DNA of 64,000 nucleotides from an uncultured Prevotellaceae bacterium (GTDB lineage: Bacteria > Bacteroidota > Bacteroidia > Bacteroidales > Muribaculaceae). Positions 1 through 10,051 of this stretch are shown in pieces. How positions within the stretch are numbered: position 1 is the first letter of the stretch; each line of letters starts with the position of its first letter. The notes below the pieces were generated by a model, which saw nothing but the letters and a program-made list of their open reading frames with translations, was not told the DNA's origin and did no database searches. The DNA lies in the NCBI GenBank assembly GCA_900318205.1, contig ONJS01000011.1, positions 1 to 64,000 of the forward strand, in the 5' to 3' direction. A program made the translations under genes and the position numbers.

Positions 1-1266
1 CGTCATGATGTCGGCACCAGCGCGGCTCGACTCCAGCAGGAAGGCGTTGCCATAGTCAAAGAAGTACATGCCCTTGTCGGCCAACTTGTTGATGGCGGCG
101 CACTGGCGGCGCAGTGACTCGCGTACGCACTCCTTGAACTTGTCGGGATCCTCGGCCATCATCTGCTTGCTCTCCTCGAGGGTCAAGCCAACAGGATAGT
201 AACCACCTGCCCAGGGGTTGTGCAGCGAGGTCTGGTCGCTACCCAGGTCAACGTGCATATCCTCGGCAGCAAGGCGCTCCCACAGGTCAACGACGTTGCC
301 CACATAGGCCATCGAAACGGTCCTCTTGTCGGCAACAGCCTTGCGGATGGCGGGAATCAACTCGTCCAGGTTGTGGTGCAACTCATCAACCCAACCCTGC
401 TCGTAGCGCTTCTCGGCAGCGAGGGGGTTGATTTCGGCGGTGACACTTACCACACCGGCGATGTTACCGGCCTTGGGCTGAGCGCCAGACATGCCACCCA
501 GACCAGCGGTCACGAACAGCATACCGTGGATGTCGCCACCCTTTTGACCGCGCTTCACGAGCTGCTTGCGGGCAGCATTGAGCACCGTGATGGTCGTGCC
601 GTGCACGATACCCTGCGGACCGATGTACATATAGGAACCGGCGGTCATCTGGCCATACTGGCTAACGCCCAGGGCGTTGTCACGCTCCCAGTCGTCAGGC
701 TTGCTGTAGTTGGGAATCACCATACCGTTGGTCACTACCACGCGAGGCGCATTCTTGTGCGAGGGGAACAGGCCCAGGGGGTGTCCCGAGTACATGACGA
801 GCGTCTGCTCGTCAGTCATCTCGCTCAGGTACTTCATCACTAGGCGGTACTGTGCCCAGTTCTGGAAGATGGCACCGTTGCCGCCGTAGATGATCAGCTC
901 GTGGGGGTGCTGGGCCACACGGGGATCCAGGTTGTTCTGAATCATCAGCATGATGGCAGCAGCCTGGCGCGAACGAGCGGGATACTCGTCGATGGGACGG
1001 GCGTACATCTCATATTTGGGACGGTAGCGGTACATATAGATGCGACCGTATTTCTTCAACTCCTCGGCAAACTCGGGTGCCAGAGCGGCATGGAGGTGCT
1101 TGGGGAAGTAGCGCAGGGCATTCCTCAGGGCGAGCTTCTTCTGCTCGGGGGTGAGGATGTCCTTGCGTTTGGGCGCATGGTTAATCTCGGTGTCGTAGGC
1201 CTGCATTTCGGGCAATTCCTCGGGAATACCACCACGAATGTCGGCAATGAATTCTTCTTTGGTCAT
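1..1266 (-). CDS. hutU: Urocanate hydratase, C-terminus beyond window edge
   Basis: Urocanate hydratase is the NAD-dependent second step of histidine degradation, turning urocanate into imidazolonepropionate in the cytoplasm. The minus-strand frame is open for 422 codons from an ATG at 1266 and runs off the left edge, so the C-terminal third is missing (family about 660-680 residues in this clade). Family hallmarks are visible: IIYGGNGAIFQNWAQY near residue 127, YSGHPLGLFPS near 155, and the glycine-rich GLGGMSGAQ near 254. It follows ftcD by 51 bp on the same strand, so the two are probably cotranscribed; hutI and hutH would be expected further left. The plus-strand frames over this region are antisense shadows. 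Confidence 0.95.
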   Translation of the reverse strand, partial: MTKEEFIADIRGGIPEELPEMQAYDTEINHAPKRKDILTPEQKKLALRNALRYFPKHLHAALAPEFAEELKKYGRIYMYRYRPKYEMYARPIDEYPARSRQAAAIMLMIQNNLDPRVAQHPHELIIYGGNGAIFQNWAQYRLVMKYLSEMTDEQTLVMYSGHPLGLFPSHKNAPRVVVTNGMVIPNYSKPDDWERDNALGVSQYGQMTAGSYMYIGPQGIVHGTTITVLNAARKQLVKRGQKGGDIHGMLFVTAGLGGMSGAQPKAGNIAGVVSVTAEINPLAAEKRYEQGWVDELHHNLDELIPAIRKAVADKRTVSMAYVGNVVDLWERLAAEDMHVDLGSDQTSLHNPWAGGYYPVGLTLEESKQMMAEDPDKFKECVRESLRRQCAAINKLADKGMYFFDYGNAFLLESSRAGADIMT

Positions 1267-1317
1267 GTTGTTATATAGTTTTTAGTTGTTCTCTAATCTC
1301 TAAACTAAGCCGTAGGC

Positions 1318-3024
1318 TTATTTAATCTTCTCTTCAACCATTGCGGTAATCTCAGCTTCCTCGGCATTGGCCTTAGCAACCAGTTCGTTGGCCTCGCCAA
1401 TCAGCTTCTCGGCTACGGCGCGGTCAGTCAGGCTCGAAGCATTGATCTTCACGTTCATGCCGGCACCGATGACGGCTGCACGGGCTGCGAGGGCGCCCAC
1501 GCCAGCGTCGGTCACGCTGTTGGGGTTACCGGTCTCGACCATAGCACGGCAGATTTCGAATGTCTTGAACGAAGCCTTCATTGTGCGCAGGGGCACCTGG
1601 GTGGCATAGAGCGTAGCGTCCTGAATAGCGGCGGTGCGGGCAGCCTTGTCCTCCTCGGTCTTCTTGGGCATGCCGAATGCGGCCATGATCCTGTTGAAGG
1701 CGTCGGTGTCCTCGTCAACGAGGTGCAGCAGCTCGACCTTGAGTGCCTGACCCTTGTCGGCCCACACGCTGAACTCGTTCCAGCGGTCGTCCCAACCGGG
1801 CTTGTGGCTCGACAGGTTGGCAACCATCGTTCCCAGAGATGCAGCCAGGGCACCCATGTAGGCGCTGATGGAACCACCACCAGGAGCAGGAGACTCGCGT
1901 GAAGTCTCATCAGCAAAACCGGTCACGGTCAGGTCAACCAAGCGGTTGCCGGTCTTATTGTCGGCCTCGAGCATGAACTCGATCACCTTCTCGTTGGGGT
2001 CAAAGGGCTTCAAGTCGTCCAGACCCATCGAGTGGATGGCGATGTTGATGATATCCTCCTCGGGGATACCCGTCGAACGCTGCTGCTTCTCCAGGAAGTA
2101 CTTGCCGGCCTCGATAAGGCAGCGCTTGGGCATCAGACCCACAATCTCGGTACCCGTCACGCGGATTCCACGGTTCTGGGCGCAGCGGCACACCTCGTCA
2201 AAGGCGACGTGCAGCGGAGTCACGTTGATATTGGTGATGTTCATCGACACCTGAGCAATCTTGTACTCGTCGATGTACCAGCCGATGGCCTTGGTGCCCT
2301 TCAGCGTACCGGGCTTCATCACGTTGTTGCCGTTCTCGTCCTTAACAATCTTGCCGGTGATGGGGTTACCCTCACGAACGGGGCGGCCCTTCTCGCGAAC
2401 GTCAAAGGCGATGGCGTTGGCACGGCGGGTCGAAGTGGTGTTCAGGTTGTAGTTCACTGCGATGAGGAAGTCGCGGGCACCAACGGCGGTGCAGCCCGTG
2501 CGGGCTACGCCCTCGTCGAAGGGACGGTCGCCGAAGTCGGGGCCCTTCTCGGTGTTCATCTTCTCGGGCAGTGCCTCATATTCGCCGGCGCGGCAAACGG
2601 CCAGATTCTGGCGGCCAGGCTTCATAGCAGCAGCCTCATAGCAGTAGCAGGGGATATTGTGTTCGCGGGCAATGCGCTCGGCCAGCTTGTGGGCAAGTTC
2701 GGCGCACTCCTCCAGGGTGATGCCAGCCACGGGGATGAGCGGGCATACGTCGGTGGCACCCATGCGGGGGTGAGCACCGTGGTGGTTGCGCATGTCGATG
2801 AGTTGACCTGCCTTGCCAACAGCCTGGAAGGCAGCCTCCAGCACTGCATCGGGTTCACCCACGAAGGTCACCACCGTACGGTTGGTAGCCTCACCAGGGT
2901 CCACGTCGAGCAGCTTCACGCCCTTGACACGTTCAATCTCATCAGTGATTTGCTTGATAATGGCCATATTGCGTCCCTCACTGAAGTTAGGCACGCATTC
3001 CACGATTTTCTTCTCCATACTCAT
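1318..3024 (-). CDS. ftcD: Bifunctional glutamate formimidoyltransferase / formimidotetrahydrofolate cyclodeaminase
   Basis: This fused enzyme moves the formimino group from formiminoglutamate to tetrahydrofolate and then deaminates and cyclises it to methenyl-THF, the last step of the FIGLU branch of histidine degradation. The 568-residue protein has the transferase half at about residues 5-330 (CVPNFSEGR at the start, NHHGAHPRMGATDVCPL near 80-100) and the cyclodeaminase half at about 365-568 (ESPAPGGGSISAYMGALAA). The start is ATG at 3024 or 3018 (MSMEKK or MEKK); the promoter at 3078-3108 allows either. It lies upstream of hutU in the same orientation. The stop overlaps a small palindrome (TAAGCC-GTA-GGCTTA, 1307-1321). 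Confidence 0.96.
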   Translation of the reverse strand: MSMEKKIVECVPNFSEGRNMAIIKQITDEIERVKGVKLLDVDPGEATNRTVVTFVGEPDAVLEAAFQAVGKAGQLIDMRNHHGAHPRMGATDVCPLIPVAGITLEECAELAHKLAERIAREHNIPCYCYEAAAMKPGRQNLAVCRAGEYEALPEKMNTEKGPDFGDRPFDEGVARTGCTAVGARDFLIAVNYNLNTTSTRRANAIAFDVREKGRPVREGNPITGKIVKDENGNNVMKPGTLKGTKAIGWYIDEYKIAQVSMNITNINVTPLHVAFDEVCRCAQNRGIRVTGTEIVGLMPKRCLIEAGKYFLEKQQRSTGIPEEDIINIAIHSMGLDDLKPFDPNEKVIEFMLEADNKTGNRLVDLTVTGFADETSRESPAPGGGSISAYMGALAASLGTMVANLSSHKPGWDDRWNEFSVWADKGQALKVELLHLVDEDTDAFNRIMAAFGMPKKTEEDKAARTAAIQDATLYATQVPLRTMKASFKTFEICRAMVETGNPNSVTDAGVGALAARAAVIGAGMNVKINASSLTDRAVAEKLIGEANELVAKANAEEAEITAMVEEKIK

Positions 3025-3077
3025 TTGATAATCAGTAGTTTAAGTTGTTATTTTATGTTAGTAGGTTAATTTTGCAA

Positions 3078-3108
3078 CAAAAGTACTACATTATATAATA
3101 TTGAACAA
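3078..3108 (-). promoter_or_regulatory. Promoter of the ftcD-hutU operon
   Basis: On the minus strand a TACTTTTG -7 box (plus-strand 3078-3085) is preceded by a TTG -33 box (3106-3108) with exactly 20 bp between. This is the Bacteroidetes housekeeping promoter pattern. Transcription would start near 3071, about 47 nt before the ftcD ATG. Confidence 0.7.
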
Positions 3109-3184
3109 ATTTTTCCCCGCTGAACTTTCCAGTTTTAATGTTTAAATAACATTAAGTCACTCTTAGGTTATCATTTTGGGGAAT

Positions 3185-3246
3185 AAAAGACTGACTCTGG
3201 GTCTTCTGATTGTCAGATGACTCGGAGTCAGCTTTTAGTTCTGTTG
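3185..3246 (-). terminator. Intrinsic terminator after the ABC permease gene
   Basis: CTGACTC (3191-3197) pairs with GAGTCAG (3235-3241), extended by flanking AAAAG/CTTTT. Read on the minus strand the hairpin ends in CTTTTA. It sits between the permease stop (3312) and the ftcD promoter, so it most likely ends the transporter operon. Confidence 0.6.
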
Positions 3247-3311
3247 TGTCAATAACTCCTGGTGCCTGGGTCCGGGACCTCACCGGGATTGCACCTTTTA
3301 TAAGATTCTGT

Positions 3312-4508
3312 TTACTTCTCGTGGAGCCAGAGGGAGGCTATTTTCTGGCGGATGGCGTGAATGTTGCCAGCGGTGATAGCGCCCATGATGAGCAGACCGA
3401 CCAGGATGGCGACACCGATGCCCGAGCCGCCGACACCGAAGGCGCGTATCATGTCCATATAAGCCATGCGGCTGATAAGCATCAGCACGATGGCAAGGAC
3501 GAGGACGGCGGCGTTCAGGACCACGACGAGCATGATGTAATGCTTGGATACTTGAGCAGGGGAGTAACCCAGCAGCAGGAGGTCCTGGATCTTCTGGGTA
3601 TTCTTCTGCAGCAGCAGGTAGATGCTGAGCATGAGCACAAAGAATGACAGCAGGCTGATGATGATGCCCACGGCGATGACAATGCCACTAACGACGGTCA
3701 GGAAGTAGTTGGCCTTGCTTGACGACATCTTGTCGCCAGCCACCTCATAGTGGTGCTCGTCCATGTATTGCTCAATCTTGACGTCACCAGGGCTGCTTAC
3801 CTCGACGATGAGGCGCTGGGGCTGTTGCGGGATGCCCGTGCCATAGTGCTGGTTAGCCCACTCCATGAATTCCTCGGGAACGATGACGGTATTCAGACGG
3901 TTAGAGAAGCCCACGATGCGCCCTGGCATGTTGTCGCGATGGCCGTTGCCGCTCAGCGTGAACTCCAGCGGAATCATTTCGGCTTGGCCTTCGCTGATCT
4001 TAGGCATCCCTTGTGTGGCAGCGAAGCCGAAGTTATAGAGCGAGAGGTAGTCGCGCGAGATGATGACGGGCACCTCGGGTTTGCTGGGTGAGAAGCCCCA
4101 CTCGTCGGGGTCAATATCGATAAACTCGTCGGGGATGGCCTCAAAGAAGAACTGGCTGCGCATGGCATGACCGCTGCCCACGCCCAGGCGTGCGTCGATG
4201 GCAAAGTCGCTGTTCAGGAACTTGCCCACTTGGCGGCACCACGGCTGGCCTTCCAGGTCGTTGATGTCGGCATCGCTGAATTCGCCGTTGTTGCCCATCA
4301 TCGCTCCGGCACCTGTCACGGCGCGGGTGATGATAAGGTAGTCCTTGCGGATGAAGCTCTCCTCGTCGTTGAACACGGGTCGCACGTCGCGGTAGAACTG
4401 CACCGCGAGCAGCACGATGGTCAATCCGATAAGGTTGGCGATGGCAAAGCCGATGAGCTGCCCCTTGCTTATGTGCTGCCTGAGCAGCTTCCAGATGATA
4501 TCGTTCAT
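3312..4508 (-). CDS. ABC transporter permease, FtsX/MacB-like
   Basis: A 398-residue membrane protein with one N-terminal transmembrane helix (about residues 20-40), a large extracytoplasmic domain (about 45-275), and three C-terminal helices (about 278-300, 325-345, 365-385). This is the FtsX/MacB permease topology. It follows the ATPase gene by 31 bp, so the pair should form one transporter of the lipoprotein-export or macrolide-efflux superfamily; the substrate cannot be read from the sequence. The permease is last in the operon before the 3185-3246 terminator. Confidence 0.8.
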   Translation of the reverse strand: MNDIIWKLLRQHISKGQLIGFAIANLIGLTIVLLAVQFYRDVRPVFNDEESFIRKDYLIITRAVTGAGAMMGNNGEFSDADINDLEGQPWCRQVGKFLNSDFAIDARLGVGSGHAMRSQFFFEAIPDEFIDIDPDEWGFSPSKPEVPVIISRDYLSLYNFGFAATQGMPKISEGQAEMIPLEFTLSGNGHRDNMPGRIVGFSNRLNTVIVPEEFMEWANQHYGTGIPQQPQRLIVEVSSPGDVKIEQYMDEHHYEVAGDKMSSSKANYFLTVVSGIVIAVGIIISLLSFFVLMLSIYLLLQKNTQKIQDLLLLGYSPAQVSKHYIMLVVVLNAAVLVLAIVLMLISRMAYMDMIRAFGVGGSGIGVAILVGLLIMGAITAGNIHAIRQKIASLWLHEK

Positions 4509-4539
4509 TGTTTGGTTTTCGGTTTTTTGTTGTCAGTTG

Positions 4540-5190
4540 TCAGAGGTTGAAGATTTTGTCAACGTCCATCTTCAGGTGGTTGCCCACCGAGGTGGCGATG
4601 ACGCCTGCTCCTTGACGGGCGGCTTCCTGGATGATGAGGTCGGCAACGATGCGGTTGTTCTCGTCATCAAGGTGGCTCACGGGCTCATCGAGCAGGATGA
4701 AGGCGCATGGCTGGCACAGGGTGCGGATGATGGCGACGCGCTGCTGCTGACCGATGGACAGTTTGCTGGCCAGGCTGTCCACCTTTTCGGCAATGCCCAT
4801 GACATCAAACAGCCTGTTGATTTCCTCGCGGCTCTTGAACCCCGTGAGGCGGTTTTTCAGTTCCACATTTTCCATCGCCGTCAATTCGCCAAACAGGCGC
4901 ATGTCCTGAGGCAGATAGGCAATGTGTCGCGTGCGGATGTCACACCATTGGGCAACCGTCAGCGAACGGATGTCGGTGCTGTCAAAGGCGATGGCGCCGC
5001 TGTAATCCTGGCGGTAGCCGTAGATGTAACTGCACATCGACGATTTTCCCGTGCCGCTCTCGGCGCTGATGAGGTAACGCTTACCGCGTTCCAGCGTGAT
5101 GTCCTGCTGCCACACCTGGCTATGGATGCCGTCGTGGCCCGCAAACACGCGGGGCAGGGTATGATTAAGAGTTATCTTTTCCAATTTCAA
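4540..5190 (-). CDS. ABC transporter ATP-binding protein
   Basis: A 216-residue ATPase with Walker A AESGTGKSS near residue 45, Q-loop AYLPQDMRLFGELTAMENV, signature LSIGQQQRVAI near 145, and Walker B FILLDEP followed by a D-loop SHLD. Size and motifs fit a LolD/MacB-class stand-alone ATPase. It partners the downstream permease (31-bp gap). The start MKLEKITL at 5190 leaves 32 bp to the CDF gene, so all three genes are probably one transcript. Confidence 0.92.
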   Translation of the reverse strand: MKLEKITLNHTLPRVFAGHDGIHSQVWQQDITLERGKRYLISAESGTGKSSMCSYIYGYRQDYSGAIAFDSTDIRSLTVAQWCDIRTRHIAYLPQDMRLFGELTAMENVELKNRLTGFKSREEINRLFDVMGIAEKVDSLASKLSIGQQQRVAIIRTLCQPCAFILLDEPVSHLDDENNRIVADLIIQEAARQGAGVIATSVGNHLKMDVDKIFNL

Positions 5191-5222
5191 TTTATTTTTT
5201 TGTCTAGATTATCTAGAGAAAT

Positions 5223-6182
5223 TCAATATTCATGCGATTTCTCGCACTGGTTGTTGCCGCGGTAGGGCTCGACATGGATGTTGGTCATTACCTCGCCCAA
5301 CTCATCGCTCAGTCGCTTTTCAATCTCACGGGTGATGTCGTGGGAACTGGCGACGGTGAGGTCGCCATCCACCTTGATGTGGATATCGACCACGCGCAGG
5401 TTGCCGTTGCGTCGTGTGCGCAGGTTGTGAAAGGCTTTCACGCCGGGCGTCTCGGTCACGATAGTGATGATCCTGTCTTTTTCGTCGTCGGGCAATGACA
5501 CCTCTAGCAGCTCCTCGACTGCGGGACGTCCCAGACGATAGGCCAGTACCAGAATGAGCACGCTCACAGCAATGGCGGCTATCGGGTCAAGCACGCGCCA
5601 ACGCTCGCCCAGAAACATCGCTCCCGCCACACCCAGCAGCGTCGCGGCAGTCGAGAGTGCATCGGCACGGTGATGCCAGGCATAGGCCTTCAAGGCCGAA
5701 CTGCCTGTCTTGCGGCCCTTGAGCCGAGTGTATTGGTACAGACCTTCCTTGACTACGATGGCAATAATGCCCACGATGAGTGCTATGTTATGGGGGCGTT
5801 CAAGGGTCTCGCCTTGAATGGCGGCCCACACGTCCTTTGAGCCTTCGGTCATCAGGCCCAGAGCGACCACTACCAGAATGATACTGATGAGGAAAGCCGC
5901 CAACGTCTCAAACTTCCCCCTGCCGTAGCGGTAGCGCTCATCAACACCCTTTCCCGAGAGGCGCACCATAGCATAGACCAGTGCGTCGGTCACCGTGTCG
6001 CTGATGCTGTGGATGCCGTCGGCGAGGATGGCACTCGAGTGTCCGATGATGCCCGTTCCGATTTTCAATGCCGACAGGCACACGTCACTAGTCATGCCCA
6101 CCAGCGTACAGCGTTTCTCCTCTTGGTTGCGTTGTGCTGACTCCTGAGAGATACCTTGTACATCGGTCTTCATATACATCAT
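5223..6182 (-). CDS. Cation diffusion facilitator family transporter
   Basis: A CDF metal/proton antiporter that exports divalent cations such as zinc, cobalt, iron or manganese across the inner membrane. The 319-residue protein has the typical six helices and both metal-site motifs, HSSAILADGIHSISD (helix 2) and WHHRADALSTAA (helix 5), then a cytoplasmic domain (about 225-310) ending in HVEP. Three in-frame ATGs (6182, 6179, 6173) can serve as start. A -7-like TAATTTTG lies on the minus strand at 6204-6211 without a clear -33 box. Metal specificity is not readable from the sequence. Confidence 0.93.
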   Translation of the reverse strand: MMYMKTDVQGISQESAQRNQEEKRCTLVGMTSDVCLSALKIGTGIIGHSSAILADGIHSISDTVTDALVYAMVRLSGKGVDERYRYGRGKFETLAAFLISIILVVVALGLMTEGSKDVWAAIQGETLERPHNIALIVGIIAIVVKEGLYQYTRLKGRKTGSSALKAYAWHHRADALSTAATLLGVAGAMFLGERWRVLDPIAAIAVSVLILVLAYRLGRPAVEELLEVSLPDDEKDRIITIVTETPGVKAFHNLRTRRNGNLRVVDIHIKVDGDLTVASSHDITREIEKRLSDELGEVMTNIHVEPYRGNNQCEKSHEY

Positions 6183-6365
6183 TATTCTTTATGATATTTG
6201 CTGCAAAATTACTTAATTCCTTGCATTGTGATGTTGAAATTAACGATTTTTATATGCATGACTTCTAACCGATGAGACGGATTTGACGATTTGATGAAAA
6301 ATAGAGCTTTTTTGCTATTAAATCCGGCATGATGGTGTGTTTTGGTAATAATTTTCAAGAAAAAG

Positions 6366-6397
6366 TTGCAGCATAACTAATAATTTCATTATCTTTG
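6366..6397 (+). promoter_or_regulatory. Promoter of first C10 protease gene
   Basis: TTG at 6366-6368 and TATCTTTG at 6390-6397 are separated by 21 bp, matching the Bacteroidetes -33/-7 pattern. The predicted start near 6404 leaves a leader of about 47 nt. Confidence 0.7.
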
Positions 6398-6450
6398 CGT
6401 GTCAATCTTAAAACAACATCTTATTTCAAATTATTATTCAACTTAAGCTT

Positions 6451-9400
6451 ATGAAGAAATTGTTATTTCTGTTGACTGCCGCTATGGTGGCAATGTCAGT
6501 GGCGGCCGCACCTGTGGATCAGGCCGCGGCCATGCGTAAAGCAAAAAGTTATCTGGTCAATGAACTTTTTGCAGGTAAGTTGATGGCTCCTGCAGCTGTA
6601 AATCCTGTCCTGTTGAAGGCCGAGACAGGAAATCCCAAGCTGAATCAGCCCGTGTATTACATCTTCAACACCTCCGAGACCTTCCTCGTAGTAGCAGGTG
6701 ATGACCGTGCCGAGGAAATCCTCATGGTCGGTGACCGTCCCTTAAAGGACATCAACAATCTGGCTCCCGGTTTGCAGGACGTCCTTGGCCAGTACAAGGA
6801 GCAGATCACCTTCCTGCAGGAACATCCTAATCTGCAGGTTGATCCGATTGAAAGACCCAGGAACAATACGTCGCTGCGTGCAACGTCTTACCTGTTGACG
6901 GCACTTTGGGACCAAGAGGCGCCTTATTGGAACCTGTGCAAGTTTACTCGTGGTAGTACTACCTACCAGTGCTTGACGGGTTGCCCCGCAACGTCGGCTT
7001 CGATGGTTATGTATTACTGGAAATACCCGACGACCCAGGTGGCTGCTATGCCCTCTTATAATGGAACTCTTGAGGTTTCATATTATAGCAGTTATAGCTT
7101 TACCTATCCTGCCTTGTCGGCAACCACCTTTGATTGGGCCAACATGAAGGACAGTTACAGCAGCTACACTACCGCCCAGGGTAATGCCGTCGCCACGCTG
7201 ATGCGCTATGTCGGCCAGGGTGAGCAGATGATGTATGGCACCGAGGCTGCTGGTGGTAGCGGTATTTATACTTCCGATACCCAGAATATTGTAGATATGT
7301 TCACCGGCTTCGGATATGATGCCACCACCTGCCGCGTAGTTCAAAAATCAAGTTACAACGAGACCAGTTGGGCAAACCTGATTAAAACCGAGATTGCTGA
7401 AGGCCGTCCCATCGTGTTCATGGCTGTGAGCACCTCTGGCGGTGGCCACGCCTTTAACGTCGATGGTTATGACAGCAGCTCCAATAAGTATCACGTGAAC
7501 TTCGGTTGGAGTGGTGATGGTAACAGCTGGTACTCGATGAACTCGTTCTCCTATGGCGGTTACACCTTCAACTCCGGTCAACAAGCCGTTATCGGTATCC
7601 AACCGCCCAGTGGCTCATCGACCACTCCCGTGCTGAACGTTAATCCCACCTCGCTGAACTTTACCAGTTGCAGCACGGGTGAGACCTATACCAAGACCTT
7701 CACCGTTAGCGCTTCTGACCTGCGCGGCAATGTGACCATTTCGTCCAACAATGGTACCTTCACTGTTTCGCCCACGACCCTGACTGCTGAGCAGGCCCAG
7801 GCTGGCGCTACCGTGACCGTGACCTACAAGCCCACCTCGTCAGGTACCCAGAACGGTACCATCACCGTATCGAGCAGCGCTGCCGAGAGCAAGACCGTGA
7901 CCGTAACGGGTACCGCAACTACGACGCCCAAGATCACAGTCAATCCCACCTCGCTGAGCTTGAGCACTACCGTGGGCACTCCTGTGACGCAGACCTTCAC
8001 CGTGACCGGTACCAACTTGAGCGGCACCGTTTATCTGACGTGCAGCGGCACCGGATTCTCCATCGATAAGAACAATATCACCAAGTCGGCTGCCAGCCAG
8101 GGTGCAACTGTTACGGTGACCTATAATCCCACCGCTGTCGGCACCCACACGGGTACGGTTACCCTTACCAGCAGCGGCGCTGAAACCGTTACCCTCAATC
8201 TGGACGGTACTGCTGTCGGCACACCGATTATTACCGCTAATCCCACCTCGTTGTCATTTAACGCAACGGTAGGTCAGTCAGTAACCAAGACCTTCAATGT
8301 AACGGGTACTGACCTCACCGGTACAGTTTATCTGGCCGTGGCTGGTTCGGGCTTCTCCATTGACAAGACTACGATTACCAGGACTCAGGCTACCAACGGC
8401 ACTACTGTGACGGTGACTTACACACCGACAACCGGTGGTACCCACACGGGAACCGTAACGCTCACCAGCGCTGGTGCCGAGCGTGTTAACGTTGCCTTGA
8501 CGGGTATTGCTACCACCGTTCCGACCATTGCCGCTAATCCCACAACGCTGAACTTCCAGACCACTGTCGGCACACCTGTGACCAAGGCATTCACGTTGAG
8601 CGCCGCCAATCTTGAAGGCAATGTGACTCTGGCAGTCCAGGGCGATGAGTTCACCATCGACAAGACCGATATCATCCCCGGTGCAGCCAACAATGCCGCT
8701 ATCAATGTCACTTACACGCCGACGGCTTACGGCACCCACACTGGTACGGTGACCATCACCACTCCCAATGCCCAGCCCGTTACCGTGAACTTGAATGGTC
8801 AGGCCGATCTCGTGAAGTTCGCTCCCGTGATGTTGCCTGCCAATGAGAATTACATCAACCTCACCAAGTTCCGTGCCGACTGGACCGATCAGACGCCCGC
8901 CGAGAATGTGGCCAGCTACACCCTCGAGGTGAGCGCCAAGCCCGTCGCTCCTGTCTATGAGCTCCTCAGTTCTATAGCAGGTACCGACTTCACTGGCAGT
9001 GCTACCGGTTATTATGCTATCACGTTGCCTGCTCCTTGGGGCGGTACCAATGTGCGTGGTGGTCTGAATTCGATCATCTACTTCAGGAGCAACTACAACA
9101 ATGATGGCTCCTATGGTAACATCACCTACACCATCCCCGCAGGCTATGAGAATGCAACCTTCACGTTGAGGATTACCACTGCAACGACCAATGACGCCGC
9201 TGGTAACCTGACTGTCTCCACGCCGCAGACGGCCGCTGTAGGTCATAATTTCGCTATTGGTGAAACCTACGCTTGGGTAGTAACTGCAAGCTCGGGCCAG
9301 AAGATCACCATCACCACGACCGATGCTAACTATTCGCCTGATATCGCTCTGATGGAGGTTTACGCTGGTGATGCAACCAACTTGACGTTCAATGCTGCTG

Positions 9401-9762
9401 AGCAGGGCGGTACCGACTATCGTCTGATTACTGGTATCACCGACAGGTTCTACACCGTGAATGACCTGGCTGCCGAGGGCACCTTCCTCTATAAGGTGAA
9501 GGCCCTCTACCTGGATGGCACTGAGAGCGACTGGAGCAACATCGAGGAGGTAACCCTGTTCGAGAACGGCCATGCCTATGTGCTGGGTGATGTCAACCAC
9601 GATGACAAGTTGAGCATCAAGGATGTGAGCGACCTGATCAGCTTCCTCATGGATGGTGATGTCAGCGTTTGCGAAATCTGTGCCGACGTTAACCAGGATG
9701 GCGTAGTCACCATCAAGGATGTGACCGAACTGATCAGTCTGGTACTGTCTTCAGGTGAATAA
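6451..9762 (+). CDS. Secreted C10 (streptopain-like) cysteine protease with Ig-like repeats and dockerin-like C-terminus (paralog 1)
   Basis: A 1103-residue secreted protease. Order: signal peptide (1-19), Spi-type pro/inhibitor domain (about 20-145), C10 catalytic domain (about 150-385), four ~97-residue Ig-like repeats (about 393-785, each ending in a TVTYxPTxxGxHxGTVT-type strand), a fibronectin/jelly-roll-like region (about 788-1040), and a two-loop dockerin-like module (about 1045-1103; DVNHDDKLSIKD and DVNQDGVVTIKD). The catalytic cysteine is C178 (GCPAT) and the histidine H333 (GGHAFNVDGY), followed by NFGWSG. The catalytic part resembles paralog 4, while the last ~315 residues are nearly identical to paralog 2, indicating module exchange. 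No T9SS C-terminal domain is evident. Substrate unknown. Confidence 0.9.
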   Translation: MKKLLFLLTAAMVAMSVAAAPVDQAAAMRKAKSYLVNELFAGKLMAPAAVNPVLLKAETGNPKLNQPVYYIFNTSETFLVVAGDDRAEEILMVGDRPLKDINNLAPGLQDVLGQYKEQITFLQEHPNLQVDPIERPRNNTSLRATSYLLTALWDQEAPYWNLCKFTRGSTTYQCLTGCPATSASMVMYYWKYPTTQVAAMPSYNGTLEVSYYSSYSFTYPALSATTFDWANMKDSYSSYTTAQGNAVATLMRYVGQGEQMMYGTEAAGGSGIYTSDTQNIVDMFTGFGYDATTCRVVQKSSYNETSWANLIKTEIAEGRPIVFMAVSTSGGGHAFNVDGYDSSSNKYHVNFGWSGDGNSWYSMNSFSYGGYTFNSGQQAVIGIQPPSGSSTTPVLNVNPTSLNFTSCSTGETYTKTFTVSASDLRGNVTISSNNGTFTVSPTTLTAEQAQAGATVTVTYKPTSSGTQNGTITVSSSAAESKTVTVTGTATTTPKITVNPTSLSLSTTVGTPVTQTFTVTGTNLSGTVYLTCSGTGFSIDKNNITKSAASQGATVTVTYNPTAVGTHTGTVTLTSSGAETVTLNLDGTAVGTPIITANPTSLSFNATVGQSVTKTFNVTGTDLTGTVYLAVAGSGFSIDKTTITRTQATNGTTVTVTYTPTTGGTHTGTVTLTSAGAERVNVALTGIATTVPTIAANPTTLNFQTTVGTPVTKAFTLSAANLEGNVTLAVQGDEFTIDKTDIIPGAANNAAINVTYTPTAYGTHTGTVTITTPNAQPVTVNLNGQADLVKFAPVMLPANENYINLTKFRADWTDQTPAENVASYTLEVSAKPVAPVYELLSSIAGTDFTGSATGYYAITLPAPWGGTNVRGGLNSIIYFRSNYNNDGSYGNITYTIPAGYENATFTLRITTATTNDAAGNLTVSTPQTAAVGHNFAIGETYAWVVTASSGQKITITTTDANYSPDIALMEVYAGDATNLTFNAAEQGGTDYRLITGITDRFYTVNDLAAEGTFLYKVKALYLDGTESDWSNIEEVTLFENGHAYVLGDVNHDDKLSIKDVSDLISFLMDGDVSVCEICADVNQDGVVTIKDVTELISLVLSSGE

Positions 9763-9821
9763 CAGTAAGCTGACAAGTGAAATGACATTCCAATCTCTTT
9801 TGAGATAGTAAGTTATGATGT

Positions 9822-9857
9822 ATTGCGTGGTGGCTCTCCTGAGGGCCACCCCGCAAT
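9822..9857 (+). terminator. 3' hairpin of C10 paralog 1, family member 1
   Basis: ATTGCGTGGTGGC pairs with GGCCACCCCGCAAT around a short loop, about 60 bp after the stop. The same hairpin sequence follows each of the four protease genes. There is no strong U-tract after it, so it may be a transcript-stabilising end or an atypical terminator. Confidence 0.6.
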
Positions 9858-10051
9858 CATTTACATGGCAATGCCAGAAAGCTGAATAACCAAATTGTAC
9901 AACGATAGATTGCGTCATCGTCATGGATGCTGATAGAGAGTACCCTCCGATTGGTGCAATACAATATAAATCTGTATAATATTTGTTCTTTTTTTATTAT
10001 ATAACCAAATGATACTGTTTTTGTTACATTAATATTTTTACCATTTTTAAT